Assembly: GCA_943357915.1 (NCBI GenBank)
Contig: CALRGQ010000008.1
Location: 1-39,985 of the forward strand
DNA length: 39,985 nt
Reading direction: 5' to 3'
Origin: Candidatus Peribacteria bacterium
Lineage (GTDB): Bacteria > Patescibacteriota > Gracilibacteria > Peribacterales > Peribacteraceae
Part shown: one piece after another, positions 17,830 through 24,676 of the stretch
Position numbering within the stretch: position 1 is the first letter of the stretch
Layout of the letters: the number at the start of each line of letters is the position of its first letter
Program-made: the position numbers and the translations under genes
The notes under the pieces: generated by a model
Told to the model about the DNA's origin: nothing
Database searches by the model: none
What the model saw: the letters and a program-made list of their open reading frames with translations, nothing else

Positions 17830-18753
17830 TTAACCCAAATATCCCCGACTCATATCCAGTGCTTGCTCAGACACAGCCTTGCCTGCTGCATCCAATTTTC
17901 GGACGTTCCACGCAAGATTAATCTTCACATCGTAACGCGAGTCTGAGATCAACATCAGTTCCACGCGTTCGCCTTTTGCGAGACTGATCGACTCAAGAAC
18001 TGGTAAGTAAATCTGTTCCCAGTGCGTTACTGGCTTATCCGGAGCAGTGGAAAGATGTACTCCCGGTACCAGCTCCGCATCCCACCAGAGCGCAAAGCCG
18101 CGGATCACAGTTGCGTGCAGAGGTTTCCAGGTCACGGTTTTTGTGCGAATGCTTTTGTTCTTCTTTGCGAAATCAATCGTGTCCCATAACTCCGTTGCTC
18201 CGGCCAAAAGATCATCGGCATGAATAGTTTTTACAAACATATTATTCAGTGAAATCGTCCGTGCTTCATGAAACTCAAGATCAAATCCTATCGCTGGCCA
18301 AACGTCGATGTCTTTCTGCAGACGATCTGATGTCACCGGACATACAAACTGGCTAATTTTTCCCGGAATGATGATGCCGTCTGGTTTCAGAAAACGCTTC
18401 GCATTCTCGATCGACTCAATGATGTTTTCTTCCAGTGCGTAATTCCCCAGTGTCTCGGAAATAAGAACATCGGCTTTCGGAAGACTGCGGACTTCCGTGG
18501 AATGTTTTTTAATAAAAGTGCAATTCTTGATCTTGTTGCGTTCCGCGAGCTTCTTGCTGATATCCAAAATATCGCCACTCTCAATGAGCGTGACCTGCTT
18601 GGCACCAAGTCGTGAAGCCAGAAACCCAAGAAAGCCCGTACCAGAGCCAAGATCAACGACCGCATCACCCTGTTTTACGGCTTTTTTTAGCGCCAGCTCG
18701 AATGCTTTGTTACGCACCGTATCGCCGAGGAGTTTGCGCTGGAGTTCGATCAT
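17830..18753 (-). CDS. Protein arginine methyltransferase (PRMT)-like SAM methyltransferase
   Basis: 307-residue class I methyltransferase with PRMT hallmarks: motif I VVDLGSGTGFLGFLASRLGA with acidic LIESGD after it, the double-E loop ISETLGNYALEENIIES, and the THW loop as KPVTHWEQIYLPV in the C-terminal beta-barrel. PRMTs move methyl groups from SAM to arginine guanidino nitrogens; they are mainly eukaryotic and rare in bacteria. The two Glu of the double-E loop are present, so it may be active; a different acceptor is possible. ATG at 18753. It follows the Cys-rich protein gene on the same strand (39 bp gap). Confidence 0.75.
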   Translation of the reverse strand: MIELQRKLLGDTVRNKAFELALKKAVKQGDAVVDLGSGTGFLGFLASRLGAKQVTLIESGDILDISKKLAERNKIKNCTFIKKHSTEVRSLPKADVLISETLGNYALEENIIESIENAKRFLKPDGIIIPGKISQFVCPVTSDRLQKDIDVWPAIGFDLEFHEARTISLNNMFVKTIHADDLLAGATELWDTIDFAKKNKSIRTKTVTWKPLHATVIRGFALWWDAELVPGVHLSTAPDKPVTHWEQIYLPVLESISLAKGERVELMLISDSRYDVKINLAWNVRKLDAAGKAVSEQALDMSRGYLG

Positions 18754-18792
18754 AAGACTACGGAATATGGGACGGCGAGAATGCTACGGACT

Positions 18793-20349
18793 CTATCGTT
18801 CCGACATACGGTTCCGGAGACGCATATCAGGATGACAATGCGGCACGGGCAAACGGCGCTTCCGGTAAAAAGCAAGCTCGCTCTTGGTGATACGAAATGG
18901 TCGACCAGACACCTCGCACGAGACTGCCCACTGCAAGAGATCATCAGGAATATCATCAATACTGGATGGGAGGCGGTCTCCTGGAATGATCTTTTCAACG
19001 ACGGGGACTTCATCAATGTCGTCTTTCCACAAATAATTCTTGTCTGCAGCTTGTTCTTTTGTCAGAGGGAAAATTTCTTGAGCTTTCGTTTCGTTATATG
19101 CGAATGCAGAAATTTCAGCCGGAAAAAATTCGCCCCATATCCGCTCTTTTTGCATTTTATCAATCAATCTCGGTAGTAGGCTCTCGTATTCTTCTTGTGT
19201 GTACTCTTTGTTGAAGATGCAATATTTCTTGCGACGCAGCCCAACGCAACCAAAACAATGTGCGCATTGGAAACATAAATCTGTGTAATAGCAGTCATGC
19301 GACGAGCTGGTGCCAAAACTGAATGCGACTTTCTGCACTTCCTCCACTCCCACGCATTCGTATGCGATCTCACTTTCGCCCATGCCATAGCAATCAACAG
19401 CATCTTTGCATCCAAAAATCCACGTACTGTACGCACAATCCTCGAGGTCCAGACTGTCATAACATTCCACGCAGTTTCTGCTCGTTTTGATATTATTTCC
19501 GGTGACGTTTTCACATTGAATCATGAAAGATGTCTCGTGGTCTGTTTGTCCAAGAAACTTCCGAAAATCAGCGACTGCTTTCTGCATTCCCTCATGCGTA
19601 TGTAGTCCATATGCAGCCACTTTTCTCGCGTACTCCTCTGGCTCACATCGCTGATTAAAAAAGTGATATTGCTGCTGCCGCAAGCCAATACAGCCAAAAC
19701 AATCACGACATCCGATGCAATCAAATAAGAAAAAAGAATCTGAGCAATTGATACAATGATGCAGTGCGCAGGATCCATACGAATCATGCGTATCCGTGCA
19801 TTCGTAGAGAAGCTCAGAATGAAAACAGTACGAAGCATCCATGCAATCATCGAGTTTATTCGAATTTTGACTATAGAGGACGTCTTCGCAATCTTTGATG
19901 GCTGAGGAGAGATAGCAGTTTTTTGTATTATAGGATTGATTCGTAAAATCACTATTGTCGGTATTTGAGACTAGAACGCCGAGATGCGGCACCTTTCGCA
20001 TCAGGGCTTTAAATTGCTCAAGGAACGGACGATCCCAATCAATATCTTGTGCGTACGTCACGGCATCCCATTTATCACTCCACCACTCGACGGGGCTGTA
20101 CACAGCTTGGTCTTTCTCGGGTGAGTAAATAGAAATGATTGATTTGCCTGAGAGATCACACGTACGACGATACAGCGTCTGCTGATTACGAAACATCAGC
20201 CGCCTCTGCATGCGACAAGGAGGGCAGAGGGTCGGTGACGGAATACTGTATGTCTTTCCTCCAATGATAGGTGAAGCCTTCTGGTGAAAGGCTCTATCTG
20301 TATCCGTCGTGATGAACGGGGTAGCACAATTGCTGCAAACAGTTGACAT
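18793..20349 (-). CDS. Cys-rich multi-zinc-ribbon protein of the CPR type
   Basis: 518 residues with over 30 Cys. The N-terminus is a zinc-ribbon-like unit (CSNCATPFITTD, then LCPPCRMQRRLMFRNQ); the C-terminus repeats part of it (CEVSGRPFRITKSELAFYRK). Between them lie two related Cys-rich blocks, each ending in a shared motif: CFGCIGLRQQQYHFFNQRCE with EEY, and CFGCVGLRRKKYCIFNKEYT with EEY. Spaced C-x-DC/C-x-NC repeats such as NCYLSSAIKDCEDV and ECYDSLDLEDC suggest a solenoid or repeated metal-binding coils. Similar proteins are common in Patescibacteria and often carry misleading names; the function is unknown. No signal or TM, so cytoplasmic. ATG at 20349 has a TATACT 6 nt upstream. Confidence 0.75.
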   Translation of the reverse strand: MSTVCSNCATPFITTDTDRAFHQKASPIIGGKTYSIPSPTLCPPCRMQRRLMFRNQQTLYRRTCDLSGKSIISIYSPEKDQAVYSPVEWWSDKWDAVTYAQDIDWDRPFLEQFKALMRKVPHLGVLVSNTDNSDFTNQSYNTKNCYLSSAIKDCEDVLYSQNSNKLDDCMDASYCFHSELLYECTDTHDSYGSCALHHCINCSDSFFLFDCIGCRDCFGCIGLRQQQYHFFNQRCEPEEYARKVAAYGLHTHEGMQKAVADFRKFLGQTDHETSFMIQCENVTGNNIKTSRNCVECYDSLDLEDCAYSTWIFGCKDAVDCYGMGESEIAYECVGVEEVQKVAFSFGTSSSHDCYYTDLCFQCAHCFGCVGLRRKKYCIFNKEYTQEEYESLLPRLIDKMQKERIWGEFFPAEISAFAYNETKAQEIFPLTKEQAADKNYLWKDDIDEVPVVEKIIPGDRLPSSIDDIPDDLLQWAVSCEVSGRPFRITKSELAFYRKRRLPVPHCHPDMRLRNRMSER

Positions 20350-20355
20350 AGGCTG

Positions 20356-20364
20356 AGTATAGCA
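20356..20364 (-). promoter_or_regulatory. Extended -10 promoter of the Cys-rich protein gene (leaderless type)
   Basis: Minus-strand TGC-TATACT (hexamer 20356-20361) ends 6 nt before the ATG at 20349. Confidence 0.6.
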
Positions 20365-20463
20365 AAGTATCCTACTGCCATAAGATGGCATTCTTCATCG
20401 TTATGAATTGATTGAGCTCGCACTCGGAGAGTGTAAGAATGACTGTATCTTTCCCTGCACACT

Positions 20464-20844
20464 ATGTCCTCGATGATCAAAGAATTCCGCGACTTCGCGA
20501 TGCGCGGCAACGTCGTTGATCTCGCAGTCGGTGTCATCATCGGAGGTGCGTTCGGCAAAATCGTCACGTCGCTCGTCAGTGACGTCCTCATGCCACTTTT
20601 TGGCCTGATTCTCGGCAAGCTGGATGTTTCTGCGTTAACACTGACCATCGGTCAGTCCAGCATCAAATACGGCGCCTTTCTACAATCAATCGTTGATTTT
20701 ATCATCGTTGCATTCTGTATTTTCCTGGCTATCAAGCAGCTGAACCGATTCAAGCCAAAACCTGATCCTGTACCCCCTACACCCCTCGAAAAAGAAGAGG
20801 TAAAGCTGCTCAAAGAGATTCGGGATGCGCTGAAAACACGGTAA
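20464..20844 (+). CDS. mscL: Large-conductance mechanosensitive channel MscL
   Basis: 126-residue pentameric channel that opens under membrane tension during osmotic downshock. The N-terminal amphipathic helix and TM1 are clear ([20 protein letters not shown]), followed by the pore-lining [21 protein letters not shown] and TM2 ([20 protein letters not shown]). The charged C-terminal bundle helix ([14 protein letters not shown]) is present. The frame starts at the ATG at 20464, or at an ATG three codons later that fits the usual family N-terminus better. The upstream leader is pyrimidine-rich (CTTTCCCTGCACACT) with no Shine-Dalgarno. Confidence 0.95.
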   Translation: MSSMIKEFRDFAMRGNVVDLAVGVIIGGAFGKIVTSLVSDVLMPLFGLILGKLDVSALTLTIGQSSIKYGAFLQSIVDFIIVAFCIFLAIKQLNRFKPKPDPVPPTPLEKEEVKLLKEIRDALKTR

Positions 20845-20942
20845 AAGCGGCTCAGACGCGAAAGAATAAGTATCCAGCAACCTCGTGCATCATAAAACAT
20901 GTCCTGCTACACTTTTCCGGCTGATCTTTTAGTACACTACAG

Positions 20943-20989
20943 ATATGCCCAGGTGGCCCTTCGGAATTCTCAGGGTAAACTCCATGGCA
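20943..20989 (+). repeat. tRNA-Leu-derived hairpin repeat, copy 1
   Basis: ATATGCCCAGGTGGC (identical to the start of the tRNA-Leu at 21205 with its upstream bases), then a short hairpin with CCCT (20957-20960) and AGGG (20972-20975), then TAAACTCCATGGCA. The tRNA 3' half is absent. A TACACT hexamer lies just upstream. Confidence 0.65.
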
Positions 20990-21021
20990 TATCGTTCTTT
21001 CTTTCTTAGCGACAGTAATAC

Positions 21022-21078
21022 GTGCCCAGGTGGCCCCGAGAAATACTCGGGATAAACTCCATGGCAGACCCACTACCT
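21022..21078 (+). repeat. tRNA-Leu-derived hairpin repeat, copy 2
   Basis: TGCCCAGGTGGC, perfect hairpin CCCGAG-AAATA-CTCGGG (21035-21051), GATAAACTCC, then ATGGCAGACCCACTACCT, which matches the tRNA-Leu D-loop to anticodon-stem region at 17 of 18 bases. It looks like the tRNA 5' part with a hairpin inserted in the D arm; no 3' half follows. Confidence 0.7.
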
Positions 21079-21116
21079 CAAGTGAAACTCACGTTCTTTA
21101 CATCATCAGACTAATT

Positions 21117-21166
21117 ATATGCCCAGGTGGTCTCTCGAAAAGCTCGAGATAAACTCCATGGCAGAC
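21117..21166 (+). repeat. tRNA-Leu-derived hairpin repeat, copy 3
   Basis: ATATGCCCAGGTGG, perfect hairpin TCTCGA-AAAGC-TCGAGA (21133-21149), TAAACTCCATGGCAGAC. The stem sequence differs from copy 2 at most positions but pairing is kept. Followed by a second small hairpin, CTCGT-CGAA-ACGAG. Confidence 0.7.
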
Positions 21167-21204
21167 TCGTCGAAACGAGACATTGATCATTTATTACAAC
21201 ATAT

Positions 21205-21290
21205 GCCCAGGTGGCGAAATGGCAGACGCACTACCTTGAGGTGGTAGCGGGAGCAATCCTGTGGAGGTTCGAGTCCTCTCCTGGGCACCA
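21205..21290 (+). tRNA. tRNA-Leu (anticodon GAG)
   Basis: Acceptor stem GCCCAGG pairs with CCTGGGC near the end, and CCA is encoded (21288-21290). The anticodon stem-loop is CTACC-TTGAGGT-GGTAG, giving anticodon GAG, which reads CUC/CUU Leu codons. A class II long variable arm follows, with the T arm GGAGG-TTCGAGT-CCTCT. The D arm is GCG-AAATGGCAGA-CGC. Three partial copies of its 5' region precede it. Confidence 0.96.
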
Positions 21291-21303
21291 CAAATACGAC
21301 AAA

Positions 21304-21327
21304 CGCCTCCAATGGGGCGATTGGCGG
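21304..21327. terminator. Possible terminator hairpin between tRNA-Leu and the AstE-like gene
   Basis: CGCCTCCAAT pairs with ATTGGCG with one bulged base, around a GGGGCG loop, between convergent transcripts. No clear T-run follows, so termination is only inferred. Confidence 0.4.
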
Positions 21328-21378
21328 ATTTGATAGTATCAATGAACCGACGATGCACGTCAAAAGCTTTCCCAGAGC

Positions 21379-22368
21379 TTACGCGGGCTCTATGAAGGTC
21401 ACGGGCTTGCGTGTGTGATGGGCATTGAAACACACGACGTCGTCCATGGGTTCTTCCTCTCCGTGCTTTCCTATCATGAGCGCATGGAAATCGTACGGGG
21501 CTCTGATCACTTCGCCGACGCCATTGATGGGAACCACGAAATCCGTGCCGCCCCGAACCAACCCTCCTTCCTTAAGAACCGGCTTGTACCTGTAGCCGGT
21601 AGCCGGCGCCCATGTGGACCCGACCACATTATAGATATCCTGTCGGAAATGCCGCTTCCGTAGATCCATGTCCACCATCTCCAATTGTGCCAGTATGGCT
21701 ACAAAACCATCGATGAGTCTCTGGATAACGGCTGGCGAGTCGTGCGGTCCCCCACCTTCCAGCTCCACAACGGGAACATCCTCACATTCCAGCCCACCGA
21801 TGAAGTTACCAAAGGCGACACTCCGAGACGTACCGGGACGAAACTGGTGAGGCACAATATTCGTGATGTACGGGTTGACGGGGATGCTCTCCGCAAAAGC
21901 CGTGGAGCCCTTGATGTGCAACTTGGAGGCTCTGGCCTTCGTGTTGTTCGTATGGGCATCGAGACAGTGCGTCGCCTCTTTCAGAAAGCCGCTTTTTGCA
22001 ATGGCCTGCATCCGCTGAACAGATTTGATTTTTGAACCGCCGCTGACATGACTGAGAACATCGGGGTCCATGCGGTTGAAATTGCCAAACTCATCGTCCG
22101 GAATGCTGCGTTTACCCAGACGCGCCGCATCGATGTTGTTCACCACCACAATGACCTTGCCGCGCATGAGCTGGAGGGTTCCATTGAGAAGCGGTACCGC
22201 GGGTGCCGTCGTCATGTGCTCATTTCCATGGGTCATCGCTCCCACATAGAGAACGGGGCCGTCGTTACCCGAGTCGAACACGCGGGCACCGATGAGGCCG
22301 CGATCTCTATTTTGCATGATTTCTTTCGTGGCCAGTGCCATGTTCTCTGCTGTAGGGGTGGAATTCAT
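21379..22368 (-). CDS. AstE/aspartoacylase-family (M14-like) zinc deacylase
   Basis: 329 residues of the succinylglutamate desuccinylase/aspartoacylase family, which removes acyl groups from amino acids with one zinc ion. The first zinc motif is MTHGNEH (His and Glu), followed by NNIDAARLGKR and FNRMDPD, matching the family's NP.A...R and NR regions. HCLDAHTNN supplies the third ligand region, and VVELEGGGPHD the general-base Glu. The substrate is not predictable. It is last in a minus-strand row after the aminotransferase and the two unknown paralogues, 34 bp after the aminotransferase stop, and also has a strong promoter of its own. ATG at 22368. Confidence 0.8.
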   Translation of the reverse strand: MNSTPTAENMALATKEIMQNRDRGLIGARVFDSGNDGPVLYVGAMTHGNEHMTTAPAVPLLNGTLQLMRGKVIVVVNNIDAARLGKRSIPDDEFGNFNRMDPDVLSHVSGGSKIKSVQRMQAIAKSGFLKEATHCLDAHTNNTKARASKLHIKGSTAFAESIPVNPYITNIVPHQFRPGTSRSVAFGNFIGGLECEDVPVVELEGGGPHDSPAVIQRLIDGFVAILAQLEMVDMDLRKRHFRQDIYNVVGSTWAPATGYRYKPVLKEGGLVRGGTDFVVPINGVGEVIRAPYDFHALMIGKHGEEEPMDDVVCFNAHHTRKPVTFIEPA

Positions 22369-22374
22369 TTAGTT

Positions 22375-22402
22375 ATTTTACGTAAATTATTATTTTTGTC
22401 AA
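22375..22402 (-). promoter_or_regulatory. Strong promoter of the AstE-like gene (leaderless type)
   Basis: Minus-strand consensus TTGACA (22397-22402), 16-nt spacer, TAAAAT (22375-22380), then 6 nt (AACTAA) to the ATG at 22368. It lies in the 34-bp gap after the aminotransferase gene. Confidence 0.75.
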
Positions 22403-23263
22403 CTATGATTTTAAGAGCTGATTCTTGCGGTTTTTTGCGATATATCCTTCGATATAGTCATCATAAGCAGCCATCAGACGGCACGTGACCGGACCCGGTT
22501 TTCCGGAACCGATCTGTCGCCCGTCGACCTTCACGACAGGGATGATTTCGCGCGGCCTGTTCGTGAGGAACACCTCACGCGCACCGCGAAGTGTGGCGAC
22601 GCCAACATGCGCGGTGCGGACGCGGAGTTTCAATTTTTTTGCCAGTGCGAGAACACGCTTCCTGGTGATGCCGGGGAGCATGCCTCGTTTGGGCGTGAGC
22701 AGCGTGCCACGCGAGACGATGAAAACATTCGTGGATGCGCCTTCGAGGACATGCCTGTCCGCATCATGGCAGATCATCTCGTAGACACCGAGGTCGGCGG
22801 CTGTCTGGTACGCCTCTATCATATTCGTGAGTCCTATGGTTTTTATTGCAGGCATCAGACGTTCCATACGCATCGTGGCCGCGGACACGCCGCTTGTGTA
22901 GATGCGAGGAGGTATCTTGAGATGCTCGGCGGAAATGACGAGCGTCGGACGCTTGGACGAAGAAAAATCGAACCCATGCTGGCCGCGTGTCACGGTAATG
23001 CGCACGCGCGCGTCCTTCAGTTTATTCCGTGCAATCACGCGGAGCGTCCACTCACGCAGTCGCTCCCTGGACCACGGCATATCGATCTTCATACGCTTCG
23101 CCGAACGTTCCACACGAGTAAGGTGTTCTTCCAGTTCCAATAGGACGCCGCCGTACGTACGCATCGTGTCATAGAAACCATCACCGTACAGGAAACCGTT
23201 GTCAAGCGCAGAGACCGTCGCTTTTGACGCGGGGACAAGCCGACCATTGACGCAGAGAATCAT
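22403..23263 (-). CDS. PLP-dependent aminotransferase, fold type IV (D-Ala/branched-chain type)
   Basis: 286 residues of the class IV aminotransferase family (BCAT, D-amino acid transaminase, ADC lyase). The start FDGxx-like region is present as GFLYGDGFYDTMRTYGG. The PLP-binding Lys is in AIKTIGLTNMIEAYQ; the conserved Glu and Asn are in LEGASTNVFIV, and TPKRGMLPGITRKRVL follows as in the family. This family makes or degrades amino acids by amino transfer; L versus D specificity is not clear. Its ATG overlaps the TGA of the preceding gene (ATGA), so it is translationally coupled to the unknown paralogue. GC is above the window average. Confidence 0.88.
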   Translation of the reverse strand: MILCVNGRLVPASKATVSALDNGFLYGDGFYDTMRTYGGVLLELEEHLTRVERSAKRMKIDMPWSRERLREWTLRVIARNKLKDARVRITVTRGQHGFDFSSSKRPTLVISAEHLKIPPRIYTSGVSAATMRMERLMPAIKTIGLTNMIEAYQTAADLGVYEMICHDADRHVLEGASTNVFIVSRGTLLTPKRGMLPGITRKRVLALAKKLKLRVRTAHVGVATLRGAREVFLTNRPREIIPVVKVDGRQIGSGKPGPVTCRLMAAYDDYIEGYIAKNRKNQLLKS

Positions 23264-24672
23264 GAGGGTTCGGTGACGGAAAGGATTGTACTGATCACGT
23301 GGCTACTGTGCGCGAACGCCTGTGCAAGTGTGACCTCTTTCAGCGAGGACTCCAACGTGCGGAAACAGTTTGGTCCGCCGTGCAGAAGGATATCAAGCGC
23401 ATGGGCAGGGAAACGGCACTCTTCGTCAAGGAACAGGAAATCGGGTCCGAAATTGTAGAGATCGCTCCGGGGAGACGGGGCCTCCGGATCGAGCCCTGTG
23501 TTTCGGTACGCCGTGGAAACGGCATCAAGATATTGGATCTGCCCCGCACCGCCTAGACAGTTGAGACCGTAATAGAGATGGAGCAGGGAGAGGGACAGAA
23601 ACAGACTGGGGAAGATTTTTTTCGATGCCAATGCGTCTGCGATGGCCGAGGGTTCAAGTGGTATCGCGGGGCTGCCATCGCCGGGAATGAGGACATTTCC
23701 TTCCAACGTCAGGCGCACCCGCCGTCCTCCATCAGAGAGCGCCCAGAAGAGGTCGGTAGGTTGCTTCCCCTGACGCAGCGACGGTGCCATGGCATCCTCG
23801 AGCGACTGTAAATGCCTACGTCCGGCTTCGGAAAAAAGCATGGCATGGAACGGAGTCTCCTGCGTCAGGTGATGACCAGCCAGCAGGACGGCGGCGAGTG
23901 ACTCCATGTCGAGATAGACGAGCTCGGGCAACTCCTCGCCCCACAGCCGTTTCCACAGCGCTCGGTTCACGCGCGTAACCTGTTCCAACAGATCGCGGCT
24001 GCCGAGCGCCTCGGGAGAGGCATAGACCTCACGGAGCAAACCGGAGACCACCGTGCGTTCTACCGCCGTGATGAGGTTCTCGCGCTCCATGCTTTCCAAG
24101 ATCTTCCCCGCGCGCGATGTTTCCTCTTTCGTCCAGGCACGGTGACCATACACAACACTCATGCGTCGGCTGCTCGGCAGAATGGGTATGTCGCGCGTGC
24201 ACCACGTACCTACTTGCAAGGAGGAAAAAAGAACGCCGCGGGGATAGTCTTCCACGTTCTGGGAAACCCCCGCGCACGAAAGGACGACGATGTGTGACAA
24301 CTCCGGATCCGACATCGAACGGATGCCGGCCGCAAGCCAGACGTTGCTTCCAACGACGTTGACGAGGGGACTGCCGTTCAGTGGGCCGTGGTGGTCGGCA
24401 GAACACGCGACGAAATATGTGCCGAGCTGGCGGCAGACAGCCGCAGTCTTTTCCCCGCCGATGCGAGGCTCAAGCACAGTGCGCACACTACCGAGGAACT
24501 CTTTCAAACGAAGCGCGGAGGGTCGCGGAAGATCGCGCAGATTGGACCGGGAAAACGACAGCAGGTCCTCTGTTCCACGCTCACGGAGAATGCGCGCAAG
24601 CAGGGGTCTCCGCGTTTCTATCGCGGCATCCAGCGGAGCTGCCGGCCGTGTTCCTCGTAGGGTGTGAAGCAT
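23260..24672 (-). CDS. Uncharacterised protein, paralogue 2 of the (S/T)ADH(H/A)GP pair
   Basis: 470 residues, soluble, no family recognised. It is clearly homologous to the next gene upstream: both share YFV..(S/T)ADH.GP, DPEL..IVVLSCA-type strands, a YPRGVLF/FPRGLFF motif, LFWAL..G.R and a C-terminal YYGL.CLGG..Q..YL block. The His, Asp and Cys residues in these motifs suggest an enzyme active site, but this is inference. The ATG at 24672 lies 4 bp after the stop of paralogue 1 and the 3' end overlaps the aminotransferase. A TACACT 6 nt before the ATG may give a second promoter. Sampled sequence is near 58 percent GC, the highest in the window, suggesting foreign origin. Confidence 0.75.
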   Translation of the reverse strand: MLHTLRGTRPAAPLDAAIETRRPLLARILRERGTEDLLSFSRSNLRDLPRPSALRLKEFLGSVRTVLEPRIGGEKTAAVCRQLGTYFVACSADHHGPLNGSPLVNVVGSNVWLAAGIRSMSDPELSHIVVLSCAGVSQNVEDYPRGVLFSSLQVGTWCTRDIPILPSSRRMSVVYGHRAWTKEETSRAGKILESMERENLITAVERTVVSGLLREVYASPEALGSRDLLEQVTRVNRALWKRLWGEELPELVYLDMESLAAVLLAGHHLTQETPFHAMLFSEAGRRHLQSLEDAMAPSLRQGKQPTDLFWALSDGGRRVRLTLEGNVLIPGDGSPAIPLEPSAIADALASKKIFPSLFLSLSLLHLYYGLNCLGGAGQIQYLDAVSTAYRNTGLDPEAPSPRSDLYNFGPDFLFLDEECRFPAHALDILLHGGPNCFRTLESSLKEVTLAQAFAHSSHVISTILSVTEPS

Positions 24673-24676
24673 GGGA

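Noticed and set aside
21205..21290. tRNA-Leu as an integration site with att repeats
   Set aside because: The upstream repeats copy the tRNA 5' part, not the 3' end normally used by integrases, and no integrase is nearby.
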